Source: Streptomyces sp. NBC_01476
GTDB lineage: Bacteria > Actinomycetota > Actinomycetes > Streptomycetales > Streptomycetaceae
NCBI RefSeq assembly: GCF_036227265.1
Contig: NZ_CP109446.1
Coordinates: forward strand, 5,090,001-5,154,000
DNA: 64,000 nucleotides
Direction of reading: 5' to 3'
Shown piece after piece: positions 16,185 to 25,258 of this stretch (positions are counted from its first letter, which is position 1; each line of letters begins with the position of its first letter). A program made the translations under genes and the position numbers. Below the pieces are notes generated by a model. That model was not told where the DNA came from. It made no database searches and saw only the letters and a list, made by a program, of their open reading frames with translations.

Positions 16185-18991
16185 GCACGCCCACGACGGA
16201 GGAAGCGGCCGGCCTGGTGCTGCTCGGGGTGCGGCACCACGGCCCCGGCTCGGCGCGGGCGGTCGGCGCGGCCCTGGAGGCGTACCGGCCGGAGGTGGTG
16301 CTGATCGAGGGGCCGCCGGAGGCCGACGCGCTGACCGCGCTCGCCGCCGACCCCGCGATGCGGCCGCCGGTGGCCCTGCTCGCCCATGTGACGGACGATC
16401 CGGCGCGGGCCGGCTTCTGGCCGTTCGCGGAGTTCTCGCCGGAGTGGGTGGCGATGCGGTGGGCGGCGAAGGCCGGGGTCGAGGTGCGGTTCATCGATCT
16501 GCCGGCCGCCAACACCCTGGCCATGCGCGCGGTCGCGGAGGAGGCGGACGCACCGGGCGGCCCGGACGAAGCGGACGCGCCGGGCGAGGCGGAGGAGGCG
16601 GACGAGCCGGACGAGGCCGCGGCGGCGGTTCGGGTGGACCCGCTGGCCGTGCTCGCCGAAACCGCTGGGTACGACGACCCGGAGCGGTGGTGGGAGGACG
16701 CCGTCGAGCACCAGGGGGAGGACGCCGACGCGCTGGCACCGTTCGAAGCGCTCGCCGAGGCGATGGCCGCGATCCGGGAGAGGTACGGGGACGGCGGGCA
16801 CAGCCAGGACCCGTTGCGGGAGGCCCATATGCGGCTGCGCATGAGGGAGGCCCGGCGGGCGCACGGGCGGACCGCGGTGGTGTGCGGGGCCTGGCACGTG
16901 CCCGCGCTCGGGGTGAGGACGACGGCCGCAGCCGACCGGCAGCTGCTCAAGGGGCTGCCGAAGGCGAAGGTCGAGACGACCTGGGTGCCGTGGACCCACC
17001 GGCGGCTGGCGCGGGCCAGCGGTTATGGGGCGGGGATCGATTCGCCGGGCTGGTACGGGCACCTGTTCGCCGCGCCGGACCGACCGGTCACCCGGTGGAT
17101 GACGAAGGTCGCCGGGCTGCTCCGGGAGGAGGACTTCCCGGTGTCCTCGGCGCACGTCATCGAGGCGGTCCGGCTGGCCGACACCCTCGCGGTGATGCGC
17201 GGCCGTCCGCTGGCCGGGCTCGGTGAGACCACCGACGCCGTCAGGGCCGTGATGTGCGACGGCTCGGACGTACCGCTGGCGCTGATCCAGGACCGGCTCG
17301 TCGTCGGGGACGTGCTGGGCGAAGTGCCGCCGGAAGCACCCGCGGTGCCGCTCGCCCGGGATCTGGCCCGCGAGCAGCGCAGGCTGCGGCTGAAGCCGGA
17401 GGCGCTGGAGCGCGAACTGGAGCTCGACCTGCGCAAGGACACCGATGCCGCGCGCAGCCGGCTGCTGCACCGGCTGCGGCTGCTCGGCATCGACTGGGGC
17501 GAGCCGGCCGCGGGCCGCGACGGAAAGGGCACGTTCCGGGAGACCTGGCGGCTGCGCTGGGAGCCGGAGCTGGCGATCCGGGTCGCCGAGGCAGGCATCT
17601 GGGGCACCACGGTGGAAGCGGCGGCCACCGCCCGCGCCGAGGACCAGGCCGTCCACGCGTCTGCGCTCGCCGAGGTCACGGCGGTCGCCGAGCGGTGCCT
17701 GCTGGCCGCGCTCTCCGACGCGCTGCCGATCGTCATGCGGGTGCTCGCCGACCGCGCCGCCCTCGACGCGGACGTCTCCCACCTCGCCGCGGCTCTTCCC
17801 GCGCTGGTCCGCGCGGTCCGTTACGGCGATGTCCGCGGTACCGACTCCGCAGCCCTCGCCCGCGTCGCCGAGGGCCTGGCCCGCCGTATCTGCGTCGGCT
17901 TCCCCCCGGCCTGCGTCGGCCTCGACGCGGACGGTGCGGCGGCCCTGCGCACCCACCTGGACGCGGTCCACCGCGCGATAGCCCTCCTCCCGCCTCCGCC
18001 CCGGCCTGCGGATGCCGGCCCGGTGGTGGGTGACCCGTCACTCGTGGCCGGCCGGTCGGCCGGGGCAGGCGGCGCCGGGCGCCCCGAGGCGGTGCCGATC
18101 GCTGACGAGGACGGGCCTTCGGCCGCCGGCGCGCTGGCGGGTGGCCCCTCGCCCGTGGCCGGGCAGCCGGCCGGGGCAGGCGCGGCTGGCGCGGGGGGCA
18201 CGGTCGCGGCTTCTGTTCCCGGGGATGCCCGTGGGGCGGTGGACCCGGGGGGTGCCACCGGAGGGCAGCCGGATGATCTGCGGGAGCGGTGGGCCGGGAT
18301 GCTGCGGGCGCTGGCGGAGCGGGACGGGGCGATACCCGGGCTGTTGCGGGGCGCCGCCGCGCGGCTGCTGCTGGACGACGGGCGGCTCGCGGCGGAGGAG
18401 GTGGCGCGGCTGATGGGGCTGGCGCTGTCGCCGGGGACCGGACCGCTGGAGGCGGCCGGCTGGGTCGAGGGGTTCCTGGCCGGCGGCGGGATGCTGCTGG
18501 TGCACGACGAACGGCTCCTCGGGCTGGTGGACGGCTGGCTCGCGGGGGTGCCGGGGGAGGCGTTCACGGACGTACTGCCGTTGCTGCGGCGGACGTTCGC
18601 GGAGTTCGAGCCCGGCGTGCGGCGGTCGGTCGGCGAGCTGGTGCGGCGCGGTCCGACCGCGGCCGGCCGGCGCCGGGACACCACCGCGGAAGCGGGCCTG
18701 CCCGGCTTCGGCGCCGGCATCGACCAGCCCCGCGCGCGAGCCGCGCTGCGTACGGTCCGGCTGCTGCTCGGCGCCACCACGACCAGCGACCTGAGCGATC
18801 TCGACCTGGATCCCGACGCTCCCGACCTTGATCCCGACCTTGATCGGGACCTGGATCGCGGTCCGCATCCCGGTCCGCATCCCGGCCCGTACCCCGGCCG
18901 TGACCGGATCTCCGGACCCGGCCGCGCAGTACGCGACCCGGCCCACCCGGCCCACCCGGCCCACCACTTGGGGGAGCGCCACGATGCCTGA
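16181..18991 (+). CDS. DUF5682 family protein (YehM-like)
   Basis: This 936-residue protein starts in the ATGA overlap with the MoxR gene. The N-terminus has LLGVRHHGPGSA (His19, His20) and VLIEGPPEAD (Glu43), and later VVCGAWHVPAL (His239). These His/Glu and GxxH-like motifs are reminiscent of TraB/Tiki or EreA/ChaN-type hydrolases, but I treat that as inference only. An acidic low-complexity insert lies at about 120-146. The C-terminal ~60 residues are tandem low complexity (DLDPDLDRDLDR, GPHPGPHPGPYPG), which probably vary between strains. It shares an operon with the MoxR ATPase and the VWA protein; the VWA start overlaps its last codons. It is likely the effector or substrate-handling component, with unknown chemistry. 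Confidence 0.85.
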   Translation: MSTPTTEEAAGLVLLGVRHHGPGSARAVGAALEAYRPEVVLIEGPPEADALTALAADPAMRPPVALLAHVTDDPARAGFWPFAEFSPEWVAMRWAAKAGVEVRFIDLPAANTLAMRAVAEEADAPGGPDEADAPGEAEEADEPDEAAAAVRVDPLAVLAETAGYDDPERWWEDAVEHQGEDADALAPFEALAEAMAAIRERYGDGGHSQDPLREAHMRLRMREARRAHGRTAVVCGAWHVPALGVRTTAAADRQLLKGLPKAKVETTWVPWTHRRLARASGYGAGIDSPGWYGHLFAAPDRPVTRWMTKVAGLLREEDFPVSSAHVIEAVRLADTLAVMRGRPLAGLGETTDAVRAVMCDGSDVPLALIQDRLVVGDVLGEVPPEAPAVPLARDLAREQRRLRLKPEALERELELDLRKDTDAARSRLLHRLRLLGIDWGEPAAGRDGKGTFRETWRLRWEPELAIRVAEAGIWGTTVEAAATARAEDQAVHASALAEVTAVAERCLLAALSDALPIVMRVLADRAALDADVSHLAAALPALVRAVRYGDVRGTDSAALARVAEGLARRICVGFPPACVGLDADGAAALRTHLDAVHRAIALLPPPPRPADAGPVVGDPSLVAGRSAGAGGAGRPEAVPIADEDGPSAAGALAGGPSPVAGQPAGAGAAGAGGTVAASVPGDARGAVDPGGATGGQPDDLRERWAGMLRALAERDGAIPGLLRGAAARLLLDDGRLAAEEVARLMGLALSPGTGPLEAAGWVEGFLAGGGMLLVHDERLLGLVDGWLAGVPGEAFTDVLPLLRRTFAEFEPGVRRSVGELVRRGPTAAGRRRDTTAEAGLPGFGAGIDQPRARAALRTVRLLLGATTTSDLSDLDLDPDAPDLDPDLDRDLDRGPHPGPHPGPYPGRDRISGPGRAVRDPAHPAHPAHHLGERHDA

Positions 18992-20192
18992 GAGCACACC
19001 CACCGCACCCACACCCGCACCCGGACCCACGACCCCCGTACGTGCTGACGCCGACGAGCGCCTGCGCCGCTGGCGGCTGGTCCTCGGCGGCGGCCCCGCC
19101 GACGGCACCGGGTGCGAACTCGCGGGCAGGGACGCGGCGATGGACCGCACCCTCACCGCGGTCTACGGAGGTGGCGGCGGTGCCGGCGGCTCACGCGGCA
19201 GCGAGCGCTCGGCCGGCCTCGGCGGCTCCGCCCCGCAGGTCGCCCGCTGGCTCGGCGACATCCGCACGTACTTCCCCAGTTCCGTCGTCCAGGTCATGCA
19301 GCGCGACGCCATCGACCGGCTCGGCCTGTCCGCGCTGCTGCTGGAGCCGGAGATGCTGGAGGCGGTCGAGGCCGACGTCCACCTCGTCGGCACCCTGCTG
19401 TCGCTCAACAAGGCGATGCCCGAGACCACCAAGGAGACCGCGCGGGCCGTGGTCCGCAAGGTGGTGGACGACCTGGAGAAGCGCCTCGCCACGAAGACGC
19501 GGGCCACCCTGACCGGCGCCCTGGACCGTTCCGCGAAGGTCAACCGCCCGCGCCACCGCGACATCGACTGGAACCGCACCATCCACGCCAACCTCAAGCA
19601 CTACCTGCCCGAGCACGGCACGATCGTGCCCGAGCGGCTGATCGGCTACGGCCGGGCCGACCGCGCGGTGAAGAAGGACGTCGTGCTCTGCATCGACCAG
19701 TCGGGCTCGATGGCCGCCTCGGTCGTCTACGCCTCCGTCTTCGGCGCCGTGCTCGCCTCGATGCGGTCCATCGCCACCAAGCTGGTCGTCTTCGACACCG
19801 CCGTGGTGGACCTCACCGAGCAGCTGGACGACCCGGTCGACGTGCTGTTCGGCACCCAGCTCGGCGGCGGCACCGACATCAACCGCGCACTGGCCTACTG
19901 CCAGTCGCTCATCACCCGCCCGGCGGACACCGTGGTCGTCCTGATCAGCGACCTCTACGAGGGCGGGATCCGCGACGAGATGCTCAAGCGGGTGGCCGCG
20001 ATGAAGGCGTCCGGCGTGCAGTTCGTGGCACTGCTCGCGCTGTCCGACGAGGGTGCGCCGGCGTACGACCATGAGCACGCCGCCGCGCTCGCCGCCCTCG
20101 ACGCTCCCGCCTTCGCCTGCACGCCCGACCTCTTTCCCGAGGTGATGGCCGCCGCGATAGAAAAGCGCCCGCTGCCGGTGCCCGAGAAGTGA
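18984..20192 (+). CDS. VWA-domain protein, CoxE/YehP-like
   Basis: This 402-residue protein starts at the ATG at 18984, seven bases after GGGGGAG and inside the last codons of the DUF5682 gene. The N-terminal half is helical, with a Pro/Thr-rich start and a Gly-rich patch at 62-70. The VWA domain begins near residue 230, with an intact MIDAS motif DQSGS (Asp238, Ser240, Ser242). The downstream GGGTD supplies the MIDAS Thr, and a second conserved Asp lies in LISDLYEGG. VWA proteins of this type bind metal and a partner protein, and are remodelled by MoxR ATPases. It is the third gene of the MoxR-DUF5682-VWA operon. Confidence 0.9.
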   Translation: MPESTPTAPTPAPGPTTPVRADADERLRRWRLVLGGGPADGTGCELAGRDAAMDRTLTAVYGGGGGAGGSRGSERSAGLGGSAPQVARWLGDIRTYFPSSVVQVMQRDAIDRLGLSALLLEPEMLEAVEADVHLVGTLLSLNKAMPETTKETARAVVRKVVDDLEKRLATKTRATLTGALDRSAKVNRPRHRDIDWNRTIHANLKHYLPEHGTIVPERLIGYGRADRAVKKDVVLCIDQSGSMAASVVYASVFGAVLASMRSIATKLVVFDTAVVDLTEQLDDPVDVLFGTQLGGGTDINRALAYCQSLITRPADTVVVLISDLYEGGIRDEMLKRVAAMKASGVQFVALLALSDEGAPAYDHEHAAALAALDAPAFACTPDLFPEVMAAAIEKRPLPVPEK

Positions 20193-20201
20193 GCCGCCGC
20201 T

Positions 20202-20267
20202 GTGACCGTTCTCACCGCGCACATGTGAGCTGCGATTTAGGCCCCCACCGTGCGCGGCGATAACCTG
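20202..20267 (+). promoter_or_regulatory. possible sucCD promoter region sharing two blocks with mdh
   Basis: GTGACCGTT at 20202 and GATAACCTG at 20259 are both repeated upstream of mdh (33668 and 33714). TAACCT inside the second block fits a TAxxxT -10 box; no good -35 is seen. The spacing between the two blocks differs by 11 bp between the two genes, one helical turn. Confidence 0.3.
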
Positions 20268-20465
20268 CAATGCGGACATGCCGCGTACTCGGTCACCGTG
20301 TGCGCTTCCCTGTGACAGTGCAGTCGCCCTGCCCGTAGCGGCACGCCCAGGCAGATCAGTCACATTTCGAGTCGGACCCGTGCAGGCAGCGCCGTACTTC
20401 GGGCGGCAGCAGCCGGCGCGACACCGCATTCTCGGGAAATCCAGGGAAAAGGGAGACGGACGCGC

Positions 20466-21638
20466 GTGGACCTGTTCGAGTACCAGGCGAGGGATCTCTT
20501 CGCCAAGCACGGTGTACCGGTGCTGGCCGGTGAAGTCATCGAGACGCCTGAGGCGGCGCGCGCCGTGGCGGAGCGACTCGGCGGCCGTGCGGTCGTCAAG
20601 GCGCAGGTCAAGGTGGGTGGCCGTGGCAAGGCCGGCGGTGTGAAGCTCGCCGCCGACCCGGCCGACGCGGTGGCCAAGGCCGACGCCATCCTCGGCATGG
20701 ACATCAAGGGCCACACGGTCCACAAGGTGATGCTCGCGGAGACCGCGGACATCAAGGAGGAGTACTACGTCTCCTTCCTGCTCGACCGCACCAACCGGAC
20801 CTTCCTCGCGATGGCCTCGGTCGAGGGCGGCGTGGAGATCGAGATCGTCGCCGAGGAGAACCCCGACGCGCTCGCCAAGGTCCCGGTCGACGCGCTGGAG
20901 GGCGTGACCCCCGAGAAGGCCGCCGAGATCGTCGCCGCGGCGAAGTTCCCGGCCGACATCGCCGACCAGGTCGCCGATGTGCTGCAGCAGCTGTGGACCG
21001 TCTTCGTCAAGGAAGACGCCCTGCTGGTCGAGGTCAACCCGCTGGTCAAGACCGGCGAGGGCAAGATCGTCGCGCTCGACGGCAAGGTCTCGCTGGACGA
21101 GAACGCCGCCTTCCGGCAGCCCGGGCACGAGGCGCTGGAGGACAAGGCCGCCGCGAACCCGCTGGAGGCGAAGGCCAAGGCCAAGGGCCTCAACTACGTC
21201 AAGCTCGACGGCGAGGTCGGCATCATCGGCAACGGCGCGGGTCTCGTGATGAGCACCCTGGACGTCGTCGCGTACGCAGGTGAGGCGCACGGCGGGGTCA
21301 AGCCCGCCAACTTCCTCGACATCGGCGGCGGAGCGTCCGCCGAGGTGATGGCGAACGGCCTGGAGATCATCCTGGGCGACCCGGATGTCAAGTCCGTGTT
21401 CGTCAACGTCTTCGGCGGCATCACCGCCTGTGACGAGGTCGCCAACGGCATCGTGCAGGCGCTGGCACTGCTCGCCTCCAAGGGCGAAGAGGTCAGCAAG
21501 CCGCTGGTCGTGCGGCTCGACGGCAACAACGCGGAGCTGGGTCGCAAGATCCTGTCCGACGCCAACCACCCGCTGGTGCAGCGCGTGGACACCATGGACG
21601 GCGCGGCCGACAAGGCCGCCGAGCTGGCTGCGAAGTAA
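20466..21638 (+). CDS. sucC: succinyl-CoA synthetase beta subunit
   Basis: This 390-residue ADP-forming succinate-CoA ligase beta chain has the expected length. The GTG start begins MDLFEYQARDLFAKHGVPV, the usual N-terminus. It shows the ATP-grasp domain (VKAQVKVGGRGKAGG, about 48-62) and a C-terminal CoA-ligase domain with FVNVFGGITACDEVANGI. It converts succinyl-CoA to succinate with substrate-level phosphorylation in the TCA cycle, as a complex with SucD. sucD follows after 21 bp in the same operon. The ~270-bp upstream region shares motifs with the mdh promoter region. Confidence 0.98.
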   Translation: MDLFEYQARDLFAKHGVPVLAGEVIETPEAARAVAERLGGRAVVKAQVKVGGRGKAGGVKLAADPADAVAKADAILGMDIKGHTVHKVMLAETADIKEEYYVSFLLDRTNRTFLAMASVEGGVEIEIVAEENPDALAKVPVDALEGVTPEKAAEIVAAAKFPADIADQVADVLQQLWTVFVKEDALLVEVNPLVKTGEGKIVALDGKVSLDENAAFRQPGHEALEDKAAANPLEAKAKAKGLNYVKLDGEVGIIGNGAGLVMSTLDVVAYAGEAHGGVKPANFLDIGGGASAEVMANGLEIILGDPDVKSVFVNVFGGITACDEVANGIVQALALLASKGEEVSKPLVVRLDGNNAELGRKILSDANHPLVQRVDTMDGAADKAAELAAK

Positions 21639-21659
21639 GGGAAGAGGACAGAGACAACC

Positions 21660-22544
21660 ATGGCTATCTTCCTGACCAAGGACAGCAAGGTCATCGTCCA
21701 GGGCATGACCGGCGCCACCGGCCTGAAGCACACCACCCTGATGCTCGCCGACGGCACCAACATCGTCGGCGGCGTCAACCCGCGCAAGGCCGGCACCACG
21801 GTCACCTTCGAGCAGGGTGACGTACCGGTCTTCGGCTCCGTGCAGGAGGCCATCGAGGCCACCGGCGCGGACGTGACCGTGATCTTCGTCCCGGAGAAGT
21901 TCACCAAGGACGCGGTGGTCGAGGCCATCGAGGCCGAGATCCCGCTCGCGGTCGTCATCACCGAGGGCGTCGCCGTCCACGACACCGCCGCGTTCTGGGC
22001 GCTCGCCCAGGCCAAGGGGAACAAGACCCGGATCATCGGCCCGAACTGCCCCGGCCTGATCACGCCCGGTCAGTCCAACGCGGGCATCATCCCCGGTGAC
22101 ATCACCAAGCCGGGCCGGATCGGCCTGGTGTCGAAGTCCGGCACGCTGACGTACCAGATGATGTACGAGCTGCGGGACATCGGCTTCTCCTCGGCGGTCG
22201 GCATCGGCGGTGACCCGATCATCGGCACCACCCACATCGACGCGCTGGCCGCGTTCGAGGCGGACCCTGACACCGACCTGATCGTGATGATCGGTGAGAT
22301 CGGCGGCGACGCGGAGGAGCGGGCCGCGGCCTTCATCGAGAAGAACGTGACGAAGCCGGTCGTCGGTTACGTGGCGGGCTTCACCGCGCCCGAGGGCAAG
22401 ACGATGGGCCACGCGGGCGCCATCGTCTCCGGCTCCTCCGGCACCGCCCAGGCGAAGAAGGAGGCCCTGGAGGCGGCGGGCGTCAAGGTCGGCAAGACGC
22501 CGTCCGAGACGGCGCGCCTCGCGCGGGCGATCCTCGCGGGCTGA
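21660..22544 (+). CDS. sucD: succinyl-CoA synthetase alpha subunit
   Basis: This 294-residue alpha chain carries the CoA-binding Rossmann domain (VQGMTGATGLKHT, residues 13-25). The active-site His, which is phosphorylated in the reaction, lies in the GHAGAIVSG motif (about 242-250). GPNCPGLITPGQ and IGGDPIIGTTHID are family signatures. The ATG at 21660 follows AGAGGACAGAG. It forms the SucCD heteromer and ends the operon; a strong hairpin terminator follows 21 bp after the stop. Confidence 0.98.
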   Translation: MAIFLTKDSKVIVQGMTGATGLKHTTLMLADGTNIVGGVNPRKAGTTVTFEQGDVPVFGSVQEAIEATGADVTVIFVPEKFTKDAVVEAIEAEIPLAVVITEGVAVHDTAAFWALAQAKGNKTRIIGPNCPGLITPGQSNAGIIPGDITKPGRIGLVSKSGTLTYQMMYELRDIGFSSAVGIGGDPIIGTTHIDALAAFEADPDTDLIVMIGEIGGDAEERAAAFIEKNVTKPVVGYVAGFTAPEGKTMGHAGAIVSGSSGTAQAKKEALEAAGVKVGKTPSETARLARAILAG

Positions 22545-22565
22545 CGCGAGGCCACCGGCTGACAA

Positions 22566-22608
22566 GGCGCGGGCCCGTTCCCTCCGGGGGAGCGGGCGCG
22601 CGCCTTTT
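22566..22608 (+). terminator. intrinsic terminator after sucCD
   Basis: A 17-bp nearly perfect GC stem (GGCGCGGGCCCGTTCCC pairing with GGGAGCGGGCGCGCGCC, one mismatch and one wobble) is followed at once by TTTT. Confidence 0.85.
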
Positions 22609-22670
22609 CGCCGTGCCTGTGCCGCGCCTTTCGCCGCCCTTTCGCCGTGCCCGTGCCGCGCCTTTCGCCG
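22607..22670. repeat. 34-bp direct duplication after the sucCD terminator
   Basis: A unit beginning TTCGCCGTGCC at 22607 is repeated at 22641 with one or two changes (both contain GTGCCGCGCCTTTCGCCG). It lies in non-coding DNA between the sucD terminator and the convergent sigma-like gene. Confidence 0.65.
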
Positions 22671-22712
22671 GGCCTTTTCGCTGGGCCCCGCGGGGTCGGT
22701 CACCGGCGGCGG

Positions 22713-23618
22713 TCAGCGGTCGCGGACCGGCTTGGCGGCGGGCGGTACGTCCGGGCCGGGGTCGTGCGGGTGGATCCCGTGCGCGGGGCCGAGCGCGACG
22801 GCCAGCGTGGTGAGGACCGCGATCAGCCCGGTCAGCGCGAAGGCGCCGACCGTACGGCGCCGTACCCCGCGTTCGCTGGCGTCGCGGATGTCCCCGGGTG
22901 CGTCCCCGGGTGCGTCCGGGGGCTCGGCCGCGGGTTCCAGGAGGGCGCTGAGCCGGGCCGGTACGCCGTCGGCCAGTTCCGGTACGGCCTCGGTGAGCGC
23001 CTCCCGGGCCAGGGCGACCCGTCCGGCGGCCGACAGGGTGCCGGCCTCGACCTCGGCGGCGGTCTGCGGCAGCGGGAGGCCGAGGCCGTCGTGGAGCAGT
23101 ACGGCCCGGCGGCGGACCGGTGGCAGGTCGAGCAGTGCCGCCTCCAGCGGGTCCTGCGGGGTGCGGGGCCGGGGGCGCGGCCCCGGCGTCCACCGATGCC
23201 AGGGCGCGAGCGCGAACGCGTGCGCCACGGCCCGCACCCAGCCCACCGGGTCACTGTCCCGCGCCACTTCGGGCCACCGCTGCCACGCCAGGTCGAAGGC
23301 GTGAGCGACGGCGTGGCGGGCGAAGCCGGGGTCCCCGGTGAGCAGCTCGATCTGCCGCCGCAACGGCCCCGCCGACCGCACGTACAGCAGGTCAAAAGCG
23401 GCCTCCGCGGTCCACGCGGGCCGCTCCCGCCCGGAAACGGACGCGCCGGCTGCCTTTCCGGCAGCGCCGCCGGCCCGCCCCGAAGCCGACGCGGGTCCCG
23501 CGGGCGCGGCCTCGGCGGGTGCCTTGCGGGCGGTCACCGGAGGGCCGCCGTCGACGTCGGCCGGCGGGCCTCGTACCGCCGGGCGCCCCCTGGTCCGGGA
23601 AAAAGACACATAGCGCAC
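22713..23618 (-). CDS. sigma-70-like protein with C-terminal membrane segment
   Basis: This protein has up to 301 residues. The start is uncertain: the GTG at 23618 has no ribosome binding site, and another GTG lies 27 codons inside. The first ~65 residues are Ala/Gly/Pro-rich. A segment at about 70-140 (AFDLLYVRSAGPLRRQI ... HAVAHAFDLAWQRWPE) resembles ECF sigma region 2. A segment at about 163-212 (LDLPPVRRRAVLLHDGLGL) resembles region 4, though its DNA-contact helix looks eroded. A single membrane helix lies near the C-terminus (VGAFALTGLIAVLTTLAVAL), with a short Pro-rich tail. It may be a degenerate, membrane-tethered sigma or anti-sigma-like regulator. It is divergent from the DUF6350 gene. 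Confidence 0.7.
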   Translation of the reverse strand: MRYVSFSRTRGRPAVRGPPADVDGGPPVTARKAPAEAAPAGPASASGRAGGAAGKAAGASVSGRERPAWTAEAAFDLLYVRSAGPLRRQIELLTGDPGFARHAVAHAFDLAWQRWPEVARDSDPVGWVRAVAHAFALAPWHRWTPGPRPRPRTPQDPLEAALLDLPPVRRRAVLLHDGLGLPLPQTAAEVEAGTLSAAGRVALAREALTEAVPELADGVPARLSALLEPAAEPPDAPGDAPGDIRDASERGVRRRTVGAFALTGLIAVLTTLAVALGPAHGIHPHDPGPDVPPAAKPVRDR

Positions 23619-23689
23619 ATATTGCGCGACACGACGGTCTTTCGCTTGTTACCGGGACGTATCAGGTGTTCTTGACAGCATGGGTCGGC

Positions 23690-25258
23690 GTGACGCACCT
23701 CACCGACCCCGCTCAGGTCCCCGGCCCCGCCACCGAACGCCCCGGCGCCCACTCGCGCCGCTCCACCGCGCGGGTGACGGCCGCCGCCGGGGGAGCGGCC
23801 GCGGCGGTCCTCGGGCTCGCCGTGCCGACCGCGGTCGTCCTGCTGCTGTGGATCGCGTCGCCCTACCCCGACAGCGGGCTGACCGGGGCGCTGCACGTGG
23901 GCGCGGGCCTGTGGCTGCTCGCGCAGGGTGCGGAACTCGTCAGGACCGACACGCTCTCCGGCGACCCCGCCCCGGTCGCGCTGACACCGCTGCTGCTCAG
24001 CGCGCTGCCGGCGTGGCTGCTGTACCGGGGGACGTCGTCAGCGGTCTCCTCCGCGCTTTCGTCGGCGGTGGCCAGGGCGGGAGCGGGGGCGAGGCCGGAA
24101 GTGGTCAGGGAGGCGGCGGTGCTGGCCGGGTGGGCACTGGCGGGATACGTCTCGGTGGCCGTGCCGGCGGTCTCCTACGCGGTGGGCGGCGCGGTGCGCG
24201 TCGCGCTGCCGACCGCGCTGTACGTCCCGCTCTTCGCGGCCGGCGCGGCCGGGTGCGGCGCGTGGACGGGGTGCGGGCGGCCCGCGCTCGCCGGGTGGGT
24301 GCGGGTGCCGCGGGTGGAGCGGCGGTACGTGGTCGAGGCGGTGGCCGCGCTGCGGGCCGCTGGGGTCGCGGTGGGGGTGCTGGTCGGCGGCGGGGCACTG
24401 GTCGGCGGGGTGTCGCTGGCGTGGCACTCAGGCTTCTCCGGGCGGGCGTACACGCAGCTCAGCGGGCCCTTCGCGGGGCAGGTGGCGGTGTTGCTGATCG
24501 CGATGGCGCTGGTGCCGAACCTGGCGGTGTGGGGGGCGAGTTACGCGCTCGGGGCGGGGTTTTCCGTGGGGGCGGGCAGTGTGGTGGCGCCGTGGGGGGC
24601 GTCGGGGTACGGGGTGCTGCCGCAGTTCCCGCTGCTTTCGGCGCTGCCGCGGGCGGGGGAGGGGGCGGGGGGATGGGCCGGGTGGGTGACCCTTGCGGTG
24701 CCGTTCGCTGCGGCGTGCCTGGTGGGGTGGCGGCTGGGGCGGCTCGGGTGGGGGGTGGTGCGTACGGTTCGGGTGGCCGGGATGGCGGCGCTCTTCACGG
24801 GGGTGGCCTTCGCGACGCTCGCCGCGTGGTCCGGTGGGGCGCTCGGGGTTTCCCGGCTGGCGTCTTTCGGGCCGGTCTGGTGGGTGGCCGGGGCGGCGGC
24901 GGCCGTGTGGGTGCTTGGCGTTGCGGGTTCGCTCGCGCTGGCGGGTTCGCTCGCGCCGGCGGTTCGGCTCGCTCCGGCGGTTCGCGTTTCGCTCGCGCGT
25001 TCCGAGCGTGAGTGGTGGGCTCGCCTGGCGCGGTTTCGCCTCCGGCGCGGTCGCCGGGTGACGGTGCGATCGGAGGGGGGTGTCCGTACGGAGGGGGGTC
25101 TCCGTGCGGAGCCGGATGACGTGCCCTTGCATCCGTTGCCGCCGCTCACCGACCCTCTGCCGTGGCCGGCTGGGCCGGCGCTGCCGCCGCTTCCGCCGTT
25201 CCCGCCGGCTCCTGCGGAGGGGCCGGATGCGGGAGGGGGTGCCCCGGCTGGTGGGTGA
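23690..25258 (+). CDS. DUF6350 family multi-pass membrane protein
   Basis: This protein of about 522 residues comes from the GTG at 23690 (VTHLTDPAQVPG). The start is uncertain: the frame is open further upstream, and a TTGACA motif at 23672-23677 could even be promoter. I count about nine or ten hydrophobic segments (for example AVPTAVVLLLWIA and AVLLIAMALVPNLAVWGA), with the WGASYALGAGFSVGAGS motif typical of streptomycete DUF6350 proteins. The C-terminal region has internal repeats (AGSLALAGSLAPAVRLAPA), then a basic stretch and a Pro-rich tail. Function is unknown. It is divergent from the sigma-like gene, and a dispersed repeat cluster follows its stop. Confidence 0.8.
   Translation: MTHLTDPAQVPGPATERPGAHSRRSTARVTAAAGGAAAAVLGLAVPTAVVLLLWIASPYPDSGLTGALHVGAGLWLLAQGAELVRTDTLSGDPAPVALTPLLLSALPAWLLYRGTSSAVSSALSSAVARAGAGARPEVVREAAVLAGWALAGYVSVAVPAVSYAVGGAVRVALPTALYVPLFAAGAAGCGAWTGCGRPALAGWVRVPRVERRYVVEAVAALRAAGVAVGVLVGGGALVGGVSLAWHSGFSGRAYTQLSGPFAGQVAVLLIAMALVPNLAVWGASYALGAGFSVGAGSVVAPWGASGYGVLPQFPLLSALPRAGEGAGGWAGWVTLAVPFAAACLVGWRLGRLGWGVVRTVRVAGMAALFTGVAFATLAAWSGGALGVSRLASFGPVWWVAGAAAAVWVLGVAGSLALAGSLAPAVRLAPAVRVSLARSEREWWARLARFRLRRGRRVTVRSEGGVRTEGGLRAEPDDVPLHPLPPLTDPLPWPAGPALPPLPPFPPAPAEGPDAGGGAPAGG

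Noticed and set aside
19191..22703. Long open frame antisense to the VWA, sucC and sucD genes
   Set aside because: It crosses several well-defined genes and the sucCD terminator, has shadow composition and no domain signature.
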